A stretch of 64,000 nt of DNA, from the NCBI GenBank assembly GCA_016785225.1, contig JAFBJZ010000952.1:4588001-4652000 (forward strand), given 5' to 3'. The notes beneath the pieces are model-generated. The model was not told where the DNA came from. It did no database searches and was given only the letters and a program-made list of their open reading frames with translations. Every line of letters starts with the position of its first letter. The first letter of the stretch is position 1. The translations under genes and the position numbers were made by a program. This DNA comes from Psettodes erumei. Its lineage: Eukaryota > Chordata > Actinopteri > Pleuronectiformes > Psettodidae. Below are positions 61,050-64,000 of this stretch, piece after piece.

Positions 61050-62639
61050 TTACAATACGTCCTCACAATAGTGCAGGCTCTTCATGTCTCGTGTGAAGAA
61101 TGAATTACACAGACCAGGCTTCTGCATATGCATTCACATTTCTGGTCCAACAAAAACTATTATCATATATTTTTCCAAGCATTTTTTCCAACCCTGTTTC
61201 CAAAAAATATGCTTATTGAATACAATTTTTATTTGGCAAATGCATGTTGGAGTAGACATAAGTGCTGACAGCGCTGTGTTCACTGGCAACAGCTTTGTGT
61301 GAAATACGGGGGGTGTCGCAGCGGATAGGTAAAGAAAGCTCATGATTAAATATTCAACAGCTGGTAATAAACAGGTTGAAGAGATATTAGCTGTAAATGA
61401 TTTCTCACTGTGTCATTAAAAAACCTAATTTACAAGCATCATATTTTCAGATCCACTTGCCAACTTGTGCATAAATGTGGTTTTTGGACCGTTGACAGCG
61501 TTAGACCGATGAACCTTCAAGGCTTGTTACTGAGATGTGAGAGCCGAACACCTGAAGATTAGACCTTAGCTCTCATCACCCTGGGCGTTCCGCTGTAATC
61601 CCAATCTGGGTCAAACGTTGCGGTTTGGATGCCTAATCAAAGTGTAATGTATGGTGGGATTGGAGGGGTGGATGAACACCTGAAGGGAGGAGAGGCGAAC
61701 TGGTGAAGTGCTGTGGGAAAATCATGTAAAATTAAAGGGCGTTCAAAACCTTCCTCTCTCGAGCAAAGCCTGACAGACCGCCCTGCGGGTTTGCCGTGTA
61801 AGGCCCCCCACGATAAACCTATTTTGCATTCATAAAAAGGTGCATTTGATATGTGTCCAGACTGATGGGGACGCGAAGGCAACCTGTAACGTGTCCTGGG
61901 TGAATGGCGAGGCTTTGTTCGTAGTTCGGCCTCATGTGCTGGGTAGCAGGCGCTTTCATAAGGATATAAAACTGCATGAATCATTCAGGTAGCGCAAATG
62001 TTTGCTTTGATTTATGGCGAGTGGCTTTTAAGTTAAAGATGGCGGGGATTGTTCTCAGCAAACAGTCCAATCACTCAGCGGCGTTATATTGTTGAGGGCG
62101 CAGGGGATCGGGAGTCGAGAGGGGCGTACATCGAGGAGGGGGCGGGGGCGCTGCGTGATTAGCCAAGCCTCAGGGGAGGGCTTTGCATACTCTTCAACAT
62201 CGCCGCAACGACCCGCTCATTCCTCATTCATGGAAACGGCCCCGCTTCCTCCCCAGTCATGGTTCCAGTCTAAAAATACACCAGAGGTCGTTTGCCGGGC
62301 TTATTATGATCGATACGTCCTCCCTGCCCCCCGAGCATCTGGGCTGCTCCCAGGTGGGATGCCGCCGGGCTCGGAGAACCTTCGCAGGGTCCGGTAATCG
62401 TATGAATCAAGCATTTGAGGGTCAGATGTGAACAGCGAGCCATGACGCAGGTCAAAGAGCCACTCGTGTCGCAGCTGGGGTTCGACCGCCAGGTGGGTTT
62501 GTTCAAGTATGACAGGCTGGGTGTGATCGGCAGCGCATCATTGACGCAGTCTGCGCTGAATTTGACAGCGCAAAGGGCCAGCTCAGTTCGTAGAATCTGG
62601 CTAGTGTCAGAGGTTTCACTGCAAAACAGAAGCTAACAC
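61050..62639. other. noncoding stretch
   Basis: CpG rises at 62080-62160. Overlapping small frames without domains at 62089-62636. No recognised gene. Confidence 0.5.
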
Positions 62640-63000
62640 ACGGGGAAAGTGGCGTTCATGAAAGGCTTTCCGAGCGGGCGTGCCGCGGCCCCGTGGGGCC
62701 TTCGCGTACATGCAGGTGGCGGCGCCGGTAATTGGCCTGTTTGTAGCAGAAACCATGCGGAGATAATTGTCCAGGCTGATGTTTCTCCACGTGACGCCGT
62801 GTCATGCGCCGCTATGTGCATCCGTGCGTTCCCGATGCGCCGACCGGCCGGCGGAAGAGAGCGATTGTCGGGGCTCAGGGTCACTCAAGAAGCGGCGGGG
62901 AGGCCCGGCGCGGCCGGCAGGATGTCTTTTGCACTCGGTGGTTTACACACACTGCCCAGACGGCTTGGTTAAAAAAAGAATTGCGCCGGTTGCCCGGCGT
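62640..63000. promoter_or_regulatory. CpG-island-like stretch
   Basis: I count 41 CpG in about 360 bases in GC-rich sequence. The small open frames here (62649-62972 plus, 62633-62884 minus) are low-complexity and expected where stops are rare. It could be a promoter or an unmethylated enhancer, but no transcript is recognisable. Confidence 0.55.
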
Positions 63001-63382
63001 AAATGAGGAAAACGCTGACTGACAGGGCGCAGAGACACCCAGTTCCTTGGTTCATTTCCAGGGACACGATGAGGAAATGGGCTCAGCAGCTGGCTCTCAC
63101 GCTCAGCCGGGATCTCGCGCTCGTTAACTCCCCATTCGTCGCCACTCGCAGCCATTTCAGTCAAACTGTCTCTTCCTCCAACACACCTGCAGGAGCAATC
63201 GACTGCTCTATCCTATATGCTGAACGTCTGATGGCACCCAGTCGACAAGGTAATCAGATCCCGCTGAGATGAGTAATCGGGCGTATTGCACTTCCTCCAG
63301 CAGGCAATGCAACATTAAGGTCAAAGAAGAAAACGTTACAACTGTGGTGAAAATGTTTGATGCTGAGAGCTTTCATTTTGTA
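63001..63382. other. noncoding stretch
   Basis: No gene or repeat recognised. A plus-strand frame (63003-63272) has no domain. Confidence 0.45.
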
Positions 63383-63735
63383 TTAAAGGGGCACTCCAGC
63401 AATTTGGTTTTGCTTTTCCATAAAGATGAGGGACTTCTGAGAGCTGGATCAGAAAAGAAACAAATCAGACTTTATTAAGTAGCTGAAGCAGCTTACAGGC
63501 AAGCCCGCTCATTCAGAAAGTGCCCCGCCCATCTCGCTTTGGTTTCAAATCCTCCGTGCTCTGCAGTTAGCAAGAGGCACCGAACGCTCGGAGAAGTGAC
63601 GTCGCGCATCGGCTCGGGTCTCGTAGCCTCTCCTATCGCTTTCCCTCTGCAACACTGGAGGAGAACGACAGAATAAAGTCGCCCGCCCTGTGCGTCAGCA
63701 GGCTCTGGGCTCTCTGGCTGCATTTACCATAAAGG
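63383..63735 (+). mobile_element. MITE-like teleost repeat starting TTAAAGGGGCACTCCAG
   Basis: The start (ttaaaggggcactccagcaa) and the inner words gctgaagcagcttacagg, cattcagaaagtgccccgcc, tctgcagttagcaagaggca and ctctctggctgcattta match a percomorph repeat I recognise. It has no coding capacity. Confidence 0.7.
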
Positions 63736-63864
63736 TCAGAAGAGCGGCGCACTCCAAATTGAGGGTCAGCTGTTCTCAGCTGTGCTTTGCTCGCTCAATA
63801 GGATTCATTCAAAACGTGGACGGGAGTCCTATATTATGCACAAAACATGGCTTCGAAATGCACT

Positions 63865-63865
<1 letters not shown>

Positions 63866-63910
<45 letters not shown>
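63866..63910 (+). repeat. (AC)22 microsatellite
   Basis: An uninterrupted AC run, then aaaccacacacac. Confidence 0.95.
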
Positions 63911-63913
<3 letters not shown>

Positions 63914-64000
63914 CCACACACACGTTTTCTTCTCTATGTTATCTGCATGACCACTGTGGGGCTCTGTGCTAATCCATGACACCCACTTAATCTTCCCTTC

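Noticed and set aside
1..64000. tRNA, rRNA, CRISPR, prokaryotic operon or known miRNA content
   Set aside because: No cloverleaf with both A and B boxes, no regular spaced repeats and no recognised mature miRNA sequence were seen on reading either strand. A tRNAscan or Infernal run could still find something I missed.

Overview
This window looks like nuclear DNA from a ray-finned fish, probably a percomorph. There is no bacterial gene packing, ribosome-binding site or operon. It has long vertebrate-type noncoding DNA, many microsatellites, and several interspersed repeats that I recognise from memory as teleost families: a Tc1/mariner relic, a LINE C-terminal relic, hAT-like ends and several short MITE-like families. 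I find no complete protein-coding gene, tRNA, rRNA or known miRNA. The open frames on both strands are short, overlap each other and match no protein family I know. The window is best read as a large intergenic region or a very large intron. I cannot name the flanking or host gene.

Layout. About 1-10.5 kb is AT-rich and CpG-poor, with one possible exon at the left edge (65-151), a LINE-tail-like segment (near 4.9 kb), a 15-bp tandem repeat (7.3 kb) and a possible 9-nt microexon (9.1 kb). About 10.5-18 kb holds a degenerate 27-bp minisatellite, a stretch resembling conserved noncoding sequence (11.2-11.7 kb) and one fragment of a teleost repeat (16.3 kb). About 18-33 kb is the repeat-richest part: hAT-like end, MITE-like element (18.9 kb), TAGCATG-type repeat (23.1 kb), a long repeat copy (26.7-27.2 kb), a LINE coding fragment (27.6-27.8 kb) and a Tc1 transposase relic (31.7-32.0 kb). 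It also contains a well-bounded possible exon at 26009-26113.

About 34-64 kb is richer in GC and CpG. It has two unmistakable CpG-island-like stretches (38.8-39.2 and 62.6-63.0 kb), a polypyrimidine tract (35.4 kb), possible exons at 36177-36359 and 53602-53848, a hAT-like element (44.4-44.75 kb), a near-perfect RFX palindrome (46034-46047), and several repeat-free, homeodomain-site-rich stretches that resemble developmental enhancers. Long GT/CA microsatellites and a poly(G)/poly(C) hairpin lie at 60.3-61.05 and 63.9 kb.

How it might work together: repeat-poor, CpG-rich blocks alternating with AT-rich, POU/homeodomain-site-rich blocks and no genes is typical of regulatory deserts around vertebrate developmental genes. 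That is inference. Only cross-species alignment, chromatin data and RNA-seq can show which blocks are functional. I did not find evidence for a new biological system. The best leads are the splice-bounded open segments (53602-53848 and 26009-26113) and the RFX palindrome block.
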